NCBI RefSeq assembly: GCF_013317235.1
Contig: NZ_WLCM01000002.1
Location: 147,299 to 211,298, forward strand
Direction of reading: 5' to 3'
DNA from: Leisingera sp. ANG59
GTDB taxonomy: Bacteria; Pseudomonadota; Alphaproteobacteria; Rhodobacterales; Rhodobacteraceae
DNA length: 64,000 bases
Below, piece by piece: positions 35,057-43,957 of this stretch. The first letter of the stretch is position 1; each line of letters begins with the position of its first letter. The position numbers and the translations under genes are program-made. The notes beneath the pieces are model-generated. The model had not been told where the DNA came from and ran no database searches. It was given only the letters and a program-made list of their open reading frames with translations.

Positions 35057-36664
35057 ATGTTGGACACCGCTGCAAACCGCCCCGAACTGCCTGCCGAAAT
35101 CGCGCGGCGCCGGACTTTTGCGATCATCTCGCACCCGGACGCCGGCAAGACCACGCTGACTGAAAAGTTCCTGCTATACGGCGGTGCTATTCAGATGGCC
35201 GGACAGGTGCGCGCCAAGGGCGAGGCGCGGCGCACGCGGTCGGACTTCATGCAGATGGAGAAGGACCGCGGCATCTCTGTCTCGGCCTCCGCAATGTCTT
35301 TTGATTTCAGCGGCTTCCGATTCAATCTGGTGGACACGCCCGGCCACTCGGACTTTTCCGAGGACACCTACCGCACGCTGACGGCGGTGGATGCGGCGGT
35401 GATGGTGATCGACGGCGCAAAGGGTGTGGAAAGCCAGACCCAGAAGCTGTTCGAGGTCTGCCGTCTGCGCGACCTGCCGATCCTGACCTTCTGTAACAAG
35501 ATGGACCGCGAGAGCCGGGACACCTTCGAGATCATCGACGAAATCCAGGAGATGCTGGCGATCGACGTGACCCCGGCCAGCTGGCCCATCGGCGTCGGCC
35601 GCGACTTCATCGGCTGCTATGACATGCTGCGCGACCGGCTGGAACTGATGGACCGCGCGGACCGCAACAAAGTGGCGGAAAGCATCGCGATCGAGGGTTT
35701 GGACGACCCCAAGCTGGCCGAGCACGTGCCTGCGCATCTGCTGGACAAGCTGCTGGAAGAGGTCGAGATGGCGCGCGAGCTGCTGCCCAGCTTGGACCCG
35801 CAGTCGGTGCTCGAAGGCCACATGACCCCGATCTGGTTCGGCTCCGCCATCAACTCCTTCGGCGTCAAGGAGCTTATGGACGGCATCGGCAGCTACGGCC
35901 CCGAGCCGCAGCCTCAGTCGGCCGAGCCGCGCCAGGTGAGCCCGGACGAGAAGAAGGTTGCGGGCTTTGTGTTCAAGGTTCAGGCCAACATGGACCCCAA
36001 GCACCGCGACCGGGTGGCATTCGTGCGGATGGCATCGGGCCACTTCAAGCGCGGCATGAAGCTGACCCATGTGCGCACCAAGAAGCCGATGGCGGTGTCG
36101 AACCCGGTGCTGTTCCTGGCCTCAGACCGGGAACTGGCCGAAGAAGCCTGGGCCGGCGATATCATCGGCATCCCGAACCATGGCCAGCTGCGCATCGGCG
36201 ACACGCTGACCGAGGGCGAGGCGATCCGGGTGACCGGCATCCCGTCCTTTGCGCCGGAACTTTTGCAGGGTGTGCGCGCGGGCGACCCGATGAAGGCCAA
36301 GCACCTGGAAAAGGCGCTGATGCAGTTTGCCGAGGAAGGCGCCGCCAAGGTGTTCAAACCCTCGATCGGCTCCGGCTTCATCGTCGGCGTGGTCGGTCAG
36401 CTGCAATTCGAAGTGCTCGCCAGCCGCATCGAGATGGAATACGGCCTGCCGGTGCGGTTCGAGGCAAGCCAGTTCACCTCGGCCCGCTGGGTCAGCGGTG
36501 ACAAGGCAGCGGTGGACAAGTTCATCAACGCCAACAAGCAGCACATCGCCCATGACCACGACGGCGACATCGTATATCTGACCCGCCTGCAATGGGACAT
36601 CGACCGGGTGGTGCGCGATTATCCGGACTTGAATCTGACCGCGACCAAGGAAATGATGGTTTGA
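35057..36664 (+). CDS. prfC: Peptide chain release factor 3
   Basis: A 535-aa translational GTPase that recycles release factors 1 and 2 from the ribosome. It has the G1 motif SHPDAGKTT (25-33), the RF3 signature RARRTRSDFM-like stretch (GEARRTRSDFMQMEKDRGIS), G3 DTPGHSDFSEDTYR, G4 NKMDRESRD, and the RF3-specific C-terminal domains. Length matches the family (about 530). The frame extends upstream without coding character; the chosen ATG gives MLDTAANRPELP, which leads into the RF3 N-terminus. No strong Shine-Dalgarno is visible. A terminator follows at once. Confidence 0.95.
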   Translation: MLDTAANRPELPAEIARRRTFAIISHPDAGKTTLTEKFLLYGGAIQMAGQVRAKGEARRTRSDFMQMEKDRGISVSASAMSFDFSGFRFNLVDTPGHSDFSEDTYRTLTAVDAAVMVIDGAKGVESQTQKLFEVCRLRDLPILTFCNKMDRESRDTFEIIDEIQEMLAIDVTPASWPIGVGRDFIGCYDMLRDRLELMDRADRNKVAESIAIEGLDDPKLAEHVPAHLLDKLLEEVEMARELLPSLDPQSVLEGHMTPIWFGSAINSFGVKELMDGIGSYGPEPQPQSAEPRQVSPDEKKVAGFVFKVQANMDPKHRDRVAFVRMASGHFKRGMKLTHVRTKKPMAVSNPVLFLASDRELAEEAWAGDIIGIPNHGQLRIGDTLTEGEAIRVTGIPSFAPELLQGVRAGDPMKAKHLEKALMQFAEEGAAKVFKPSIGSGFIVGVVGQLQFEVLASRIEMEYGLPVRFEASQFTSARWVSGDKAAVDKFINANKQHIAHDHDGDIVYLTRLQWDIDRVVRDYPDLNLTATKEMMV

Positions 36665-36666
36665 AG

Positions 36667-36693
36667 AAACGCCCGGTCCGACCGGGCGTTTTT
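36667..36693 (+). terminator. Intrinsic terminator of prfC
   Basis: AAACGCCCGGT-CCG-ACCGGGCGTTT: an 11-bp perfect stem with T-rich tail, beginning 3 nt after the prfC stop codon. Confidence 0.92.
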
Positions 36694-36763
36694 CTTTGCG
36701 GGGCTTGCACTTTACCCTGCCCGCGGAAAGGGTTGTGAAAAACAGCAGGGTAAGAGGCAGGCA

Positions 36764-37705
36764 ATGGCGGATCAGGGCGTCAAATGGGGCATCGTCAGCA
36801 GCATAAAGGCGGACGCCGAAACGATTTTGAACTTTGCCGCGTACCATCTGGACCTGGGCGCACACCGGCTGCACATCTACCTGGATGAACCGAATGCCGA
36901 AGCCTATGCGCAGCTGAAGCAGCACCCCAAAGTGCGGGTCACGGTGTGCGACGGCAGCTATTGGCAGAAACGCTGCGGCTACCGGCCAGCCAAACACCAA
37001 ATACGCCAGATACAGAATTCCGCCCATGCCTATCAGCGGATCCAGACCGATTGGATCGCCCATATCGATGTGGACGAGTTTCTCTGGCCCGCTAAGGACC
37101 TAGGGCAAATGCTCGCCACCCTGCCCTCCAGCTCTTTGGGCGCCAAGATACGCCCGATTGAAGCGCTGGCGGGACATGACGGCCAATTCAAGGCGATGAT
37201 TCCAAGGGGGCCGGACCGTGAGACAGAGGTGCGCACCGTCTACCCGGCATTCGGAGGGTTCTTGAGGGGCGGTTTCCTCAGCCACACAGCCGGCAAGATC
37301 ATTGCCAGGACGGGCGTGCCGCAGGCGGAGGTGCGCATTCACAGTATGTATTTGGCAGGCAAAAGGATCAAAGTGTCCACCGCTCTGGAGGAAGTTGACC
37401 TTTGCCATTGCCATGCTCTGAGCTGGGAACAGTGGCAAACCACCTACCAGTACCGGTTGCAGCACGGCTCGTACCGGCCGGGATTGAAGCCTGGGTATTC
37501 GCGGCTGTTCGGCGGATTGAACTCACATGAGCTTCTGTCGCTGATCGAAGAGGAGCACGGACAAGACGGTCTGCGCAGCTTCTTTGATGAGGTCAGCGCC
37601 CGGGACCCGGCGGTCTACCGTAAGCTGCAGGAGCGCGGGCTGGTGCGGAATCGCCCTCTCGGCCTGGAGGAGAAACGGCAAAAACACTTCCCCGGTTTCG
37701 GCTGA
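36764..37705 (+). CDS. Glycosyltransferase family 2-like protein
   Basis: A 313-aa cytoplasmic protein of the GT2/GT92-like (glyco_tranf_2_4) type. Features are an N-terminal Rossmann-like strand (WGIVSSIKADAETILNFAAYHLDLGAHRLHIYLD, shown shortened by motif) and the metal-binding DVDEFLW motif. A CHCH segment follows, then a helical C-terminus. Such enzymes often decorate surface polysaccharide, but no other polysaccharide gene is near, so the acceptor is unknown. It is a single-gene unit between the prfC terminator and the helicase promoter. Confidence 0.8.
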   Translation: MADQGVKWGIVSSIKADAETILNFAAYHLDLGAHRLHIYLDEPNAEAYAQLKQHPKVRVTVCDGSYWQKRCGYRPAKHQIRQIQNSAHAYQRIQTDWIAHIDVDEFLWPAKDLGQMLATLPSSSLGAKIRPIEALAGHDGQFKAMIPRGPDRETEVRTVYPAFGGFLRGGFLSHTAGKIIARTGVPQAEVRIHSMYLAGKRIKVSTALEEVDLCHCHALSWEQWQTTYQYRLQHGSYRPGLKPGYSRLFGGLNSHELLSLIEEEHGQDGLRSFFDEVSARDPAVYRKLQERGLVRNRPLGLEEKRQKHFPGFG

Positions 37706-37760
37706 TTTGTTTCCATTTTGCCGATCCCGGCGATGAAAACCCTGCAAAATCCAGCATTAA

Positions 37761-37789
37761 TTGACCTGCGCATGGGATTTTGCTATGCC
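37761..37789 (+). promoter_or_regulatory. Candidate promoter of the DEAD-box helicase
   Basis: TTGACC, a 17-nt spacer, then TATGCC resemble -35/-10 elements. The start codon lies about 100 nt downstream, leaving a long leader of the sort often seen for cold-responsive RNA helicases. Confidence 0.4.
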
Positions 37790-37888
37790 CCGCGACGAGC
37801 CGGCAGCTGCCACACCGCATGACCTTTTGCGGAGCCGGCTGCAACACACACGCGCGGGCCAGGTCAGTGTCCGCAATGACGGATGCAT

Positions 37889-39283
37889 ATGACAAAATTC
37901 ACCGATCTGAACCTTAATCCCAAGGTCCTCAAAGCTATTGAGGAAGCCGGGTACGAAACCCCCACCCCGATTCAGGCGGGGGCCATCCCGCCGGCGCTGG
38001 AAGGGCGCGATGTTCTGGGAATCGCCCAGACCGGCACCGGCAAGACCGCGTCGTTCACGCTGCCGATGATCACGCTTCTGGCCCGCGGCCGCGCCCGCGC
38101 CCGGATGCCGCGCAGTCTGGTGCTGTGCCCCACCCGCGAACTGGCTGCCCAGGTGGCGGAAAACTTCGACACCTATGCCAAGCATGTGAAGCTGACGAAG
38201 GCGCTACTGATCGGCGGCGTGTCCTTCAAGGAGCAGGACGCGCTGATCGACAAGGGCGTCGACGTGCTGATCGCCACCCCGGGCCGCCTGCTGGACCATT
38301 TCGAGCGCGGCAAGCTGCTGCTGACCGGCGTGCAGATCATGGTGGTGGACGAGGCCGACCGGATGCTGGACATGGGTTTTATTCCGGACATCGAGCGCAT
38401 CTTCTCGCTGACGCCGTTCACCCGACAGACCCTGTTCTTCTCGGCCACCATGGCGCCGGAGATCGAACGGATCACCAACACCTTCCTGTCGGGTCCGGCC
38501 CGTATCGAAGTGGCCCGTCAGGCCACGGCGTCGGAGACAATCGAACAGTCCGTTGTGCAGTTCAAGGCGTCGCGCCGCGATCGCGAGGGCAGCGAGAAGC
38601 GCAAGGTCCTGCGCGCATTGATCGATGCCGAGGGCGACAAGCTGACCAACGGCATTATCTTCTGCAACCGCAAGACGGATGTGGATATCTGCGCGAAATC
38701 GCTGAAGAAATACGGCTATGACGCGGCTGCCATCCATGGCGACCTGGACCAGAGCCAGCGGACCAAGACCTTGGACGCCTTCCGCGAAGGGTCCTTGCGG
38801 ATCCTGGTGGCCTCGGATGTGGCCGCACGCGGCCTGGACGTTCCCAGCGTCAGCCATGTGTTCAACTTTGATGTGCCCGGCCATGCAGAGGATTACGTTC
38901 ACCGCATCGGCCGCACCGGCCGTGCGGGCCGCGAGGGCAAGGCGATCACCATCTGCATCCCGCGCGACGACAAGGCACTGGCGGCAGTGGAAGGCCTGAT
39001 CCAGAAGGAAATTCCGCGGCTGGAGAACCCGGTCAAGCCGGAACCCAAGACGGAGAAGCCTGCCCGTGCTGCAAAGGCAGACAAGGCAGACGCGGATACC
39101 CGTGAAAGCCGCAAGGACGAGGGCCGTGATCGCCGCAGGGATGAAAAGCCCACGCAGAAGCCGGAGCGTTCTTCTGGCCGCGGCGGCAAACACGGCAAGC
39201 GCGACGACAAGGTTGTGGTCGGCATGGGCGACCACCTGCCGAGCTTTATCGCGCTCAGCTTTGCCGAGCGCCGCGCCAGCTGA
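37889..39283 (+). CDS. rhlE: DEAD-box ATP-dependent RNA helicase (RhlE-like)
   Basis: A 464-aa RNA helicase for ribosome assembly or RNA turnover. It has the Q motif (GYETPTPIQ), motif I AQTGTGKT (about 47-54), motif II DEAD, motif III SAT, and C-terminal motifs IV-VI ending HRIGRTGRAGREG. After about residue 375 comes a basic, low-complexity tail rich in Lys, Arg, Asp and Glu that should bind RNA non-specifically. An ATG two codons upstream (37883) is an equal alternative. The gene is monocistronic, bounded by a terminator. Confidence 0.93.
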   Translation: MTKFTDLNLNPKVLKAIEEAGYETPTPIQAGAIPPALEGRDVLGIAQTGTGKTASFTLPMITLLARGRARARMPRSLVLCPTRELAAQVAENFDTYAKHVKLTKALLIGGVSFKEQDALIDKGVDVLIATPGRLLDHFERGKLLLTGVQIMVVDEADRMLDMGFIPDIERIFSLTPFTRQTLFFSATMAPEIERITNTFLSGPARIEVARQATASETIEQSVVQFKASRRDREGSEKRKVLRALIDAEGDKLTNGIIFCNRKTDVDICAKSLKKYGYDAAAIHGDLDQSQRTKTLDAFREGSLRILVASDVAARGLDVPSVSHVFNFDVPGHAEDYVHRIGRTGRAGREGKAITICIPRDDKALAAVEGLIQKEIPRLENPVKPEPKTEKPARAAKADKADADTRESRKDEGRDRRRDEKPTQKPERSSGRGGKHGKRDDKVVVGMGDHLPSFIALSFAERRAS

Positions 39284-39304
39284 TCCGACACATTCTGATT
39301 ATTG

Positions 39305-39332
39305 AGGCCGCCCTCCCCGGGGCGGCCTTTTT
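39305..39332 (+). terminator. Intrinsic terminator of the RNA helicase gene
   Basis: AGGCCGCCC and GGGCGGCCT pair around TCCCCG, followed by TTTTT, 21 nt past the stop codon. Confidence 0.9.
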
Positions 39333-39484
39333 AGTGCCCCCAGGGCAATTCATCATGCTGCAAGCGCATGGACACCTTTGCACTTGCAGCATAGCGGGTC
39401 TTCGATCTTGTGTGGCGTCAAGCCGCGCAAACCGGCGTATTGCTTCCATCAACAAGAAACGCGCCATTGATGATGGGCCACGCC

Positions 39485-39664
39485 ATGAATACCAACGACA
39501 CCAAAACCCTGACCATTTCCCAGTTCCAGGCCATTGAGGCCCGCGCCCACGAGCTGCGCGCCGAGGCCTTTGCCTCGATGATGCGCCGCCTGTTCAGCGC
39601 CCTGTTCAGCGCCCCGCGCAAGGTGGTCTCCTGCCCCAGCTGCGCCCGCCCGCTGCACGGCTGA
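39485..39664 (+). CDS. Small basic protein with C-terminal CPxC
   Basis: A 59-aa protein: a polar N-terminus, an amphipathic helix (FQAIEARAHELRAEAFASMM), a basic hydrophobic stretch (RRLFSALFSAPRK), and a C-terminal CPSC. The helix resembles the short DUF1127/RSP_7527-type proteins common in Rhodobacteraceae, though the CPSC end is not part of those as I know them. The frame extends upstream, but the ATG here gives a compact protein, and a clear terminator follows 37 nt after its stop, which supports a real transcript. Confidence 0.65.
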   Translation: MNTNDTKTLTISQFQAIEARAHELRAEAFASMMRRLFSALFSAPRKVVSCPSCARPLHG

Positions 39665-39701
39665 GGCTGCCGCGGCTCCCTCTGGAGCAGCACAGTATTG
39701 A

Positions 39702-39733
39702 AAACGCCGCGTGCCCCAGGGGCCGCGGCGTTT
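39702..39733 (+). terminator. Intrinsic terminator of the small CPxC gene
   Basis: AAACGCCGCG and CGCGGCGTTT form a 10-bp stem around a loop that itself contains GCCCC-A-GGGGC. The T tail is short (TTTC), so efficiency is uncertain. The stem can act on either strand between convergent genes. Confidence 0.7.
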
Positions 39734-39751
39734 CTGTTTCCAAAGCCCACG

Positions 39752-40516
39752 TCACTGATCCCGGGGCAGGAAACCAGAGGGATTGAAGACATCTGCGTAG
39801 GTCCCTTCATCCGCGTACCAGCCCTCGAAGAAATCCTCAGGTCTTGCCATCTGGAGCGCTTTGCTTGTCATGGCAATAATGGCCTCCGTGCCATCCAGGC
39901 TCCAGGTCATCAACACGCCCGCGTCGGGGAGGTGCACCCCCCATACGGCCGGACTTGTGATGCTTTGCGGTAGTAGGTAGCAAGGCTCAGCTTTTCTGAA
40001 GACCGAGGGCGTCACCGTGTTGCTGTGGTGCCTGAACTCATCCCAGGCTGTCACCTGCGCACATCCGAAACAGGAGAGAAATTCCTGCACAACGGGTTCC
40101 AGTATGGTGGTCAACCCGTCGTCCTCCGGCAAGTAGAGCCGGTTTTCCTTGCAGTAGGCGGTCAGCCGCTTCTGCAGGTCTATGCCGGCACGGTCCTGAT
40201 AGCCGATGCAAGCCAGCACCCAGATCGCCAGGTAAACCTCACCCCTGGGCAGGTCCGGTGCGACCGCCTGGTGAACCGCCGCCCAGGAGACCGCTTCTCC
40301 GCGTGACTTTATCATGTCACCGAAATTCTCCGGCCGGTCATCGTAAGTAAGAACATCTTCATAGATTTCTTTGCCAGCGAAAGAGGCCAAAGTCTCCGCT
40401 TTGCGGATCCGGTAAAAGGGATGCAGCGCAACAAACACATGGTCATAAATGCCTTCCCACCAGGTCAGCATGGGCACTTTGGAACCGGGATGCTGGATTG
40501 CCCGATCGGCTGTCAT
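39752..40516 (-). CDS. Uncharacterised protein
   Basis: A 254-aa soluble protein that I do not recognise. It has no signal peptide or membrane segment, four scattered cysteines in the middle (YCKEN, SCFGC, EPCYLL), and an aromatic-rich C-terminus (EDFFEGWYADEGTYADVF). The composition is less arginine/alanine-heavy than the surroundings. It is a single gene between a terminator and the rnj unit. An ATG starts the frame; the Shine-Dalgarno is weak. Confidence 0.75.
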   Translation of the reverse strand: MTADRAIQHPGSKVPMLTWWEGIYDHVFVALHPFYRIRKAETLASFAGKEIYEDVLTYDDRPENFGDMIKSRGEAVSWAAVHQAVAPDLPRGEVYLAIWVLACIGYQDRAGIDLQKRLTAYCKENRLYLPEDDGLTTILEPVVQEFLSCFGCAQVTAWDEFRHHSNTVTPSVFRKAEPCYLLPQSITSPAVWGVHLPDAGVLMTWSLDGTEAIIAMTSKALQMARPEDFFEGWYADEGTYADVFNPSGFLPRDQ

Positions 40517-40680
40517 GAAATCTGCACCTCGAAAACGCCCCCTGAAACAGTTCTAAACGGCCCGCCGCCAGGCACAACATCGCCGCGGCCCCGTCAGGGG
40601 GCGCGGCGCCTGGCCAAACGGGGCCTGCTGCATCGGTGATGCGGCTTGGCCGGGCGGGAGCACCGCCCTGCCCCGGAGCA

Positions 40681-42348
40681 TCAGCGCATGCGGCTGACCA
40701 CCACTGTCACCTCGGGCTTCTTGCCGATCTCGGCTTGCGCGGTCTGGCGGGCGATGCGGCGCAATTCCTGCTCCAGCCTGTCGTCATCGCGCAGGGTCTT
40801 GGCGCCGGCGCGCATCAGGAACTGGTTCAGGTCCTCCTCCAGAACCTCCACCAGAGCGGCACTGGAGGTCCCGGTTTCCGGCAGGCCCTTGAGGTCGCAC
40901 CAGGGCTCTCCCAGCGGCTCGTCTTCCTCGTCGAGGATCACCGTCACCAGCACATGGCCGTTCAGCGCCATACGGATACGGTCGCGCACGATGCCGTCCA
41001 GCGCGCCGTATTTGACGGTGCCATCCAGATAGGTCCGGCCGGTCTCGATCCACTCGGTCACAGACGGCGCGTCGCCGGTCAGGTCCATCATCATGCCGTT
41101 CACCACCACGGCGCTGGCGATACCCTTTTCCTCGCCCAGGCGGGCGTGCTGGCGCAGGTGGCGGTGCTCGCCGTGCATCGGAATCAGCATCTTGGGCTTT
41201 AACAGCTTGTGGACCGCCTCCAGATCCGGGCGGTTGGCGTGGCCGGAGACGTGGTACAGGCCGGAGCTGTCATCAACCACATCCACGCCCATTTCAGAGA
41301 ACTGGTTGATGATGCGGATGACGCCCTTCTCATTGCCCGGAATGGTCTTGGAGGAGAACAGGAACAGATCGCCCTCCTTCAGCTCCAGCCCGCGGTACTT
41401 GCCGCGCGCCAGCTGTGCCGTCGCTGCGCGGCGTTCGCCCTGGCTGCCGGTGGTGATCAGCATCAGGTTGTCGCGCGGCACGTTGGCGGCGTCCTCCGGG
41501 CTGATCACCTTGGGGAAATCCACCAGCACGCCGGTCTCCACCGCCGCCTCGATCATGCGGCGCATAGCGCGGCCCAGAAGGACCACGGAGCGGCCCGCCT
41601 TAACGCCCGCCTCGGCCAGGGTTTTCACCCGCGCCACGTTGGAGGCGAATGTGGTGGCAGCGACCAGCCCCTTCGCCTCGGAAAACAGCTTGGTGATCTC
41701 CTCCGGAAGTTCGGATTCCGAGCGGCCCGGGTGCTGCGAGAACACATTGGTGGAATCGCAGACCAGTGCCTGAATGCCGTTCCCTGCGATTTCCGCCCAC
41801 ATCTCCGGATCAAAGGGTTCGCCGACCAGCGGGTTCGCGTCCAGTTTGAAGTCGCCGGTGTGCACCACCCGCCCTGCCGGGCTGTCGATCACGAGCCCGC
41901 CGCTTTCGGGGATCGAGTGGCTCATCGGCGCAACGCCGATGGTGAAGGGGCCAAGCTTTGTCACTTCGGGCCAGGCCTGCACGGTGTGCACATTGGCCGG
42001 GTCGTGGCCTGCCTCTTCCATCTTGCGGCGTGCCAGGTTGGCGGTGAAGGCGCGGGCGTAGATGGGCACGTTCAGATGCGCGTAGAGATGGGCAATCGCG
42101 CCGATGTGGTCCTCATGCCCGTGGGTGATGAAGATGCCTTCCAGCCGGTCGGCGCGCTCCTTCAACCAGGTGATGTCGGGCATGATCAGGTCCACGCCCG
42201 GGGTGGTGTCCATGTCCGGGAAAGTCACGCCCAGATCCACCAGGACCAGCCGTTCCTTGCCCTGCGGCCCATAGCCGTAGACATAGGCGTTCATGCCAAT
42301 TTCACCCGCCCCGCCGAGGGGCAGGTAGATCAATCTATCACTGCTCAT
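40681..42348 (-). CDS. rnj: Ribonuclease J
   Basis: A 555-aa metallo-beta-lactamase-fold ribonuclease with endo- and 5'-3' exonuclease activity, used for rRNA and mRNA processing. The zinc motif HGHEDH is at 76-81. Further motifs include SHSIPES, HTGDFKLD, the beta-CASP segment (TTFASNVARV, TTGSQGE) and HVSGHANRPDL, with a C-terminal dimerisation domain from about 450. Its ATG overlaps the coaX stop (ATGA), placing it last in birA-coaX-rnj, a conserved alphaproteobacterial order after nuoN. Confidence 0.95.
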   Translation of the reverse strand: MSSDRLIYLPLGGAGEIGMNAYVYGYGPQGKERLVLVDLGVTFPDMDTTPGVDLIMPDITWLKERADRLEGIFITHGHEDHIGAIAHLYAHLNVPIYARAFTANLARRKMEEAGHDPANVHTVQAWPEVTKLGPFTIGVAPMSHSIPESGGLVIDSPAGRVVHTGDFKLDANPLVGEPFDPEMWAEIAGNGIQALVCDSTNVFSQHPGRSESELPEEITKLFSEAKGLVAATTFASNVARVKTLAEAGVKAGRSVVLLGRAMRRMIEAAVETGVLVDFPKVISPEDAANVPRDNLMLITTGSQGERRAATAQLARGKYRGLELKEGDLFLFSSKTIPGNEKGVIRIINQFSEMGVDVVDDSSGLYHVSGHANRPDLEAVHKLLKPKMLIPMHGEHRHLRQHARLGEEKGIASAVVVNGMMMDLTGDAPSVTEWIETGRTYLDGTVKYGALDGIVRDRIRMALNGHVLVTVILDEEDEPLGEPWCDLKGLPETGTSSAALVEVLEEDLNQFLMRAGAKTLRDDDRLEQELRRIARQTAQAEIGKKPEVTVVVSRMR

Positions 42349-43127
42349 GCGTCAGTACCGTTTTCCTTGTTGTATTTATGGATGATCTGCAGCCCATGCA
42401 TGGTGAGATCATCCTCATATGCGTCGAACAGATCGGCAGATTGCTGGAACAATGGCGCCAGCCCGCCGGTTGAGATTACTTTCATCGGCACCGCGCGCTC
42501 GGCCTTGATACGGGCGCAGATCTCGCGCACGAGGCCGACATAGCCCCAGAACACGCCGGATTGCATGCAGGCGACGGTGTTGGTGCCAATCACGTTCTGC
42601 GGTTTGGAAATGTCCACATGGGGCAGCGCGGCGGCAGCCTGGTGCAGCGCCTCCAGGCTCAGGTTCACACCGGGTGCAATCACCCCGCCGACATAAGCGC
42701 CGTCCTCGGCCACCACGTCGAATGTGGTCGCAGTGCCGAAATCCACCACGATCAGATTGCCGCCGTAGGTGTCAAAGCCGGAAACCGTGTTGACCAGCCG
42801 GTCGGGGCCGACGGCGGTGCCTTCGTCCACCCGCACCGCAACCGGCAGCAGGCATTCGGGTTTGCCCACCACCAAGGGACGCGTGTTGAAGTAGCGGTCC
42901 GCCAGCACACGCAGGTTGAACACCACCCGCGGCACAGTGGAGGAGATGATCATGTCGGTGATATCCGCCTCGATCCCCTGCAGCCGCATCAGCGTGTTGA
43001 GCCAGACATAATACTGGTCGGCAGTGCGCTGCCAGTCGGTGGCGGTGCGCCACATGCCGATGAACTTCTCCCCGTCATAGATCGAGAAGACGGTATTGGT
43101 ATTGCCGCAATCAACTGCCAGAAGCAT
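42345..43127 (-). CDS. coaX: Type III pantothenate kinase
   Basis: A 260-aa kinase catalysing the first step of coenzyme A synthesis. The ASKHA-fold phosphate loop is AVDCGNTNTVFSIYD at the N-terminus; GPDRLVNTVSGF and VDFGTATTFDVVAEDG carry the catalytic and pantothenate-binding residues. Length fits type III enzymes, which do not respond to CoA feedback. It sits 12 nt after birA and overlaps rnj. Confidence 0.95.
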   Translation of the reverse strand: MLLAVDCGNTNTVFSIYDGEKFIGMWRTATDWQRTADQYYVWLNTLMRLQGIEADITDMIISSTVPRVVFNLRVLADRYFNTRPLVVGKPECLLPVAVRVDEGTAVGPDRLVNTVSGFDTYGGNLIVVDFGTATTFDVVAEDGAYVGGVIAPGVNLSLEALHQAAAALPHVDISKPQNVIGTNTVACMQSGVFWGYVGLVREICARIKAERAVPMKVISTGGLAPLFQQSADLFDAYEDDLTMHGLQIIHKYNKENGTDA

Positions 43128-43139
43128 TGCTGCCCCTTC

Positions 43140-43886
43140 CTAGAAATAGATGTCGGCCGCGGGAATGCTGACGCGGCCCTTGGCGGTGTTTAGGACAAGG
43201 TTGCCGCTGGCGTCCACCGTTTCAAAGGTGCCTTCGGTTTCAGACGACGCGGTTTTGGCAGTGATCACCTCGCCCAGCTTGGCCGCGCGGGCCAGCCATT
43301 CGGTGCGGATTGGTTCGAACCCGTAGGTTGCGAACTGCTGCTCGTAACGGGCAAAAGCCTCGGCCACGGCTTCCAGGAATTCCTCCGGTGTGACCTGCAC
43401 GCCGGTTTCCGACAACAGCGACACCGGCCAGACCGCGCCGGGCTCCAGCCATTCCTTCATCGGGGTTTCTACAAGGTTGACGCCGATGCCGACAAACAGA
43501 TGGTTGCCCCCCTGTCCGTTGCCAGCGCTTTCCAAGAGGATGCCCGCCAGCTTGCCGCCCTTCAGCAGCACGTCGTTGGGCCACTTCAGCGTCAGGCCTT
43601 CGCTGCGGCCGGTGACCGCGACGCAGGCATCATAGACCGCCAGCGCCGCCACGAAGCTGCGCAGCGCCGCCTGATCCGCGGCGCCCTCGGGGCGCATCAC
43701 CAGAGTGGCGGCGAAGTTGCCCTTGGGGTCCTTCCAGTCACGGCCGCGGCGGCCCCTGCCCTGGGTCTGCCGCAGGGCCAGGATCCATTCTGGCCCCGCC
43801 AGCTCCCCCGCGATGCGGGCTGCCTCATTCAGGGTGCTGTCCACCTCGGCGAGCACCCGTTTTCCGTATCCAGCTGGCCAGCTCAT
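43140..43886 (-). CDS. birA: Biotin-[acetyl-CoA carboxylase] ligase
   Basis: A 248-aa biotin protein ligase. The biotin/ATP-binding loop is QTQGRGRRGRDW; LTLKWPNDVLLKGGKLAGILLE is the catalytic lysine region, followed by GIGVNL. There is no N-terminal helix-turn-helix, so it is a ligase only, without repressor function. A likely client is the biotinylated carboxylase subunit at the right end of the window. It begins a three-gene unit after the nuo terminator. Confidence 0.94.
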   Translation of the reverse strand: MSWPAGYGKRVLAEVDSTLNEAARIAGELAGPEWILALRQTQGRGRRGRDWKDPKGNFAATLVMRPEGAADQAALRSFVAALAVYDACVAVTGRSEGLTLKWPNDVLLKGGKLAGILLESAGNGQGGNHLFVGIGVNLVETPMKEWLEPGAVWPVSLLSETGVQVTPEEFLEAVAEAFARYEQQFATYGFEPIRTEWLARAAKLGEVITAKTASSETEGTFETVDASGNLVLNTAKGRVSIPAADIYF

Positions 43887-43907
43887 CTGCGTTCCTCAAA
43901 AAGTGCG

Positions 43908-43933
43908 AAAAGGCCCGGTCGCGTGACCGGGCC
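43908..43933 (-). terminator. Terminator of the nuo operon
   Basis: Minus-strand GGCCCGGTC-ACGC-GACCGGGCC, a perfect 9-bp stem, is followed by TTTT. It lies between nuoN and birA and separates the complex I operon from birA-coaX-rnj, although read-through remains possible. Confidence 0.88.
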
Positions 43934-43957
43934 CTGTCAGCCTGCCTGAAAAGCAGA

